Origin: Gammaproteobacteria bacterium
GTDB taxonomy: Bacteria; Pseudomonadota; Gammaproteobacteria; UBA9214
DNA length: 5,874 bases
Assembly (NCBI GenBank): GCA_030635865.1
Contig: DAOVYA010000110.1
Location: forward strand, 1-5,874
Reading direction: 5' to 3'
In this document: positions 5,797 to 5,874 of the stretch, piece after piece
Numbering within the stretch: the stretch's first letter is position 1
Layout: each line of letters opens with the position of its first letter
Position numbers and translations under genes: made by a program
Notes under the pieces: model-generated
What the model was told of the DNA's origin: nothing
The model's input: only the letters and a program-made list of their open reading frames with translations
Databases searched by the model: none

Positions 5797-5874
5797 ATGC
5801 TGATATTTGAACAATCCCGTGAGGGTCGTCGTGCGCTGGCGCAGGCGCCTCTGAACTACGAAGACACGCCTGAC
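5797..5874 (+). CDS. gcvPB: Glycine dehydrogenase subunit 2, P-protein C-terminal half (5' part only)
   Basis: Only the first 26 codons lie in the window; the gene runs off the 3' edge in an open frame. The translation starts MLIFEQSREGRRALAQAP, the characteristic N-terminus of GcvPB. The full protein in other species is about 480-500 residues and carries the PLP-binding lysine, which cannot be checked here. GGGTG (5787-5791), about 5 bases before the ATG, is a modest ribosome binding site. The gap from tpx is 159 bases, much larger than the 42-51 base gaps inside the rest of the operon, and is largely filled by the palindromic repeat. Confidence 0.9.
   Translation, partial: MLIFEQSREGRRALAQAPLNYEDTPD

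Overview
The window is a conserved chromosomal stretch, all genes on the + strand, from what looks like a Gammaproteobacterium. The reasons are the ubiI (visC)-like gene followed by gcvT-gcvH-gcvP, the gene order known from Escherichia coli, and close residue-by-residue resemblance of GcvT and Tpx to the E. coli proteins. Base composition looks moderately GC-rich by eye. Unlike E. coli, the glycine decarboxylase (P-protein) is split into two genes, gcvPA and gcvPB. Split P-proteins are familiar from several non-enteric proteobacterial lineages, including sulfur and methane oxidisers. I cannot name the species.

Layout: 1-193 holds a palindromic dispersed repeat preceded by tandem fragments of its own end. 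194-1423 is a UbiI/UbiH-family FAD monooxygenase of ubiquinone synthesis. 1424-2110 has no gene; it holds a second kind of palindromic repeat (1520-1659), a 9-bp inverted repeat (1707-1759), a weak candidate promoter, a tandem glycine riboswitch (about 1854-2038) and an intrinsic terminator (2040-2074). Then come gcvT (2111-3202), gcvH (3254-3649), gcvPA (3692-5092), a thiol peroxidase gene tpx (5140-5637), an inverted copy of the first repeat (5649-5739), and the first 26 codons of gcvPB (5797 to the window edge).

How it works together: glycine binding by the riboswitch is expected to let transcription pass the terminator into the glycine cleavage genes. GcvPA/GcvPB decarboxylate glycine, lipoylated GcvH carries the aminomethyl group, and GcvT passes the one-carbon unit to tetrahydrofolate. 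The fourth component, dihydrolipoyl dehydrogenase, is not in the window. The unusual point is that tpx and a strong palindromic repeat lie between the genes for the two halves of the P-protein. tpx is close behind gcvPA and has a good ribosome binding site, so it is probably co-transcribed. The repeat may attenuate transcription before gcvPB, and a perfect TATAAT sits at its edge.

Most of the window is well-known biology. I see no CRISPR array, tRNA, rRNA, transposase or phage gene, and no clearly novel multi-gene system. The points worth following are the tpx insertion, the inverted repeat pair flanking the cluster, and the riboswitch details.
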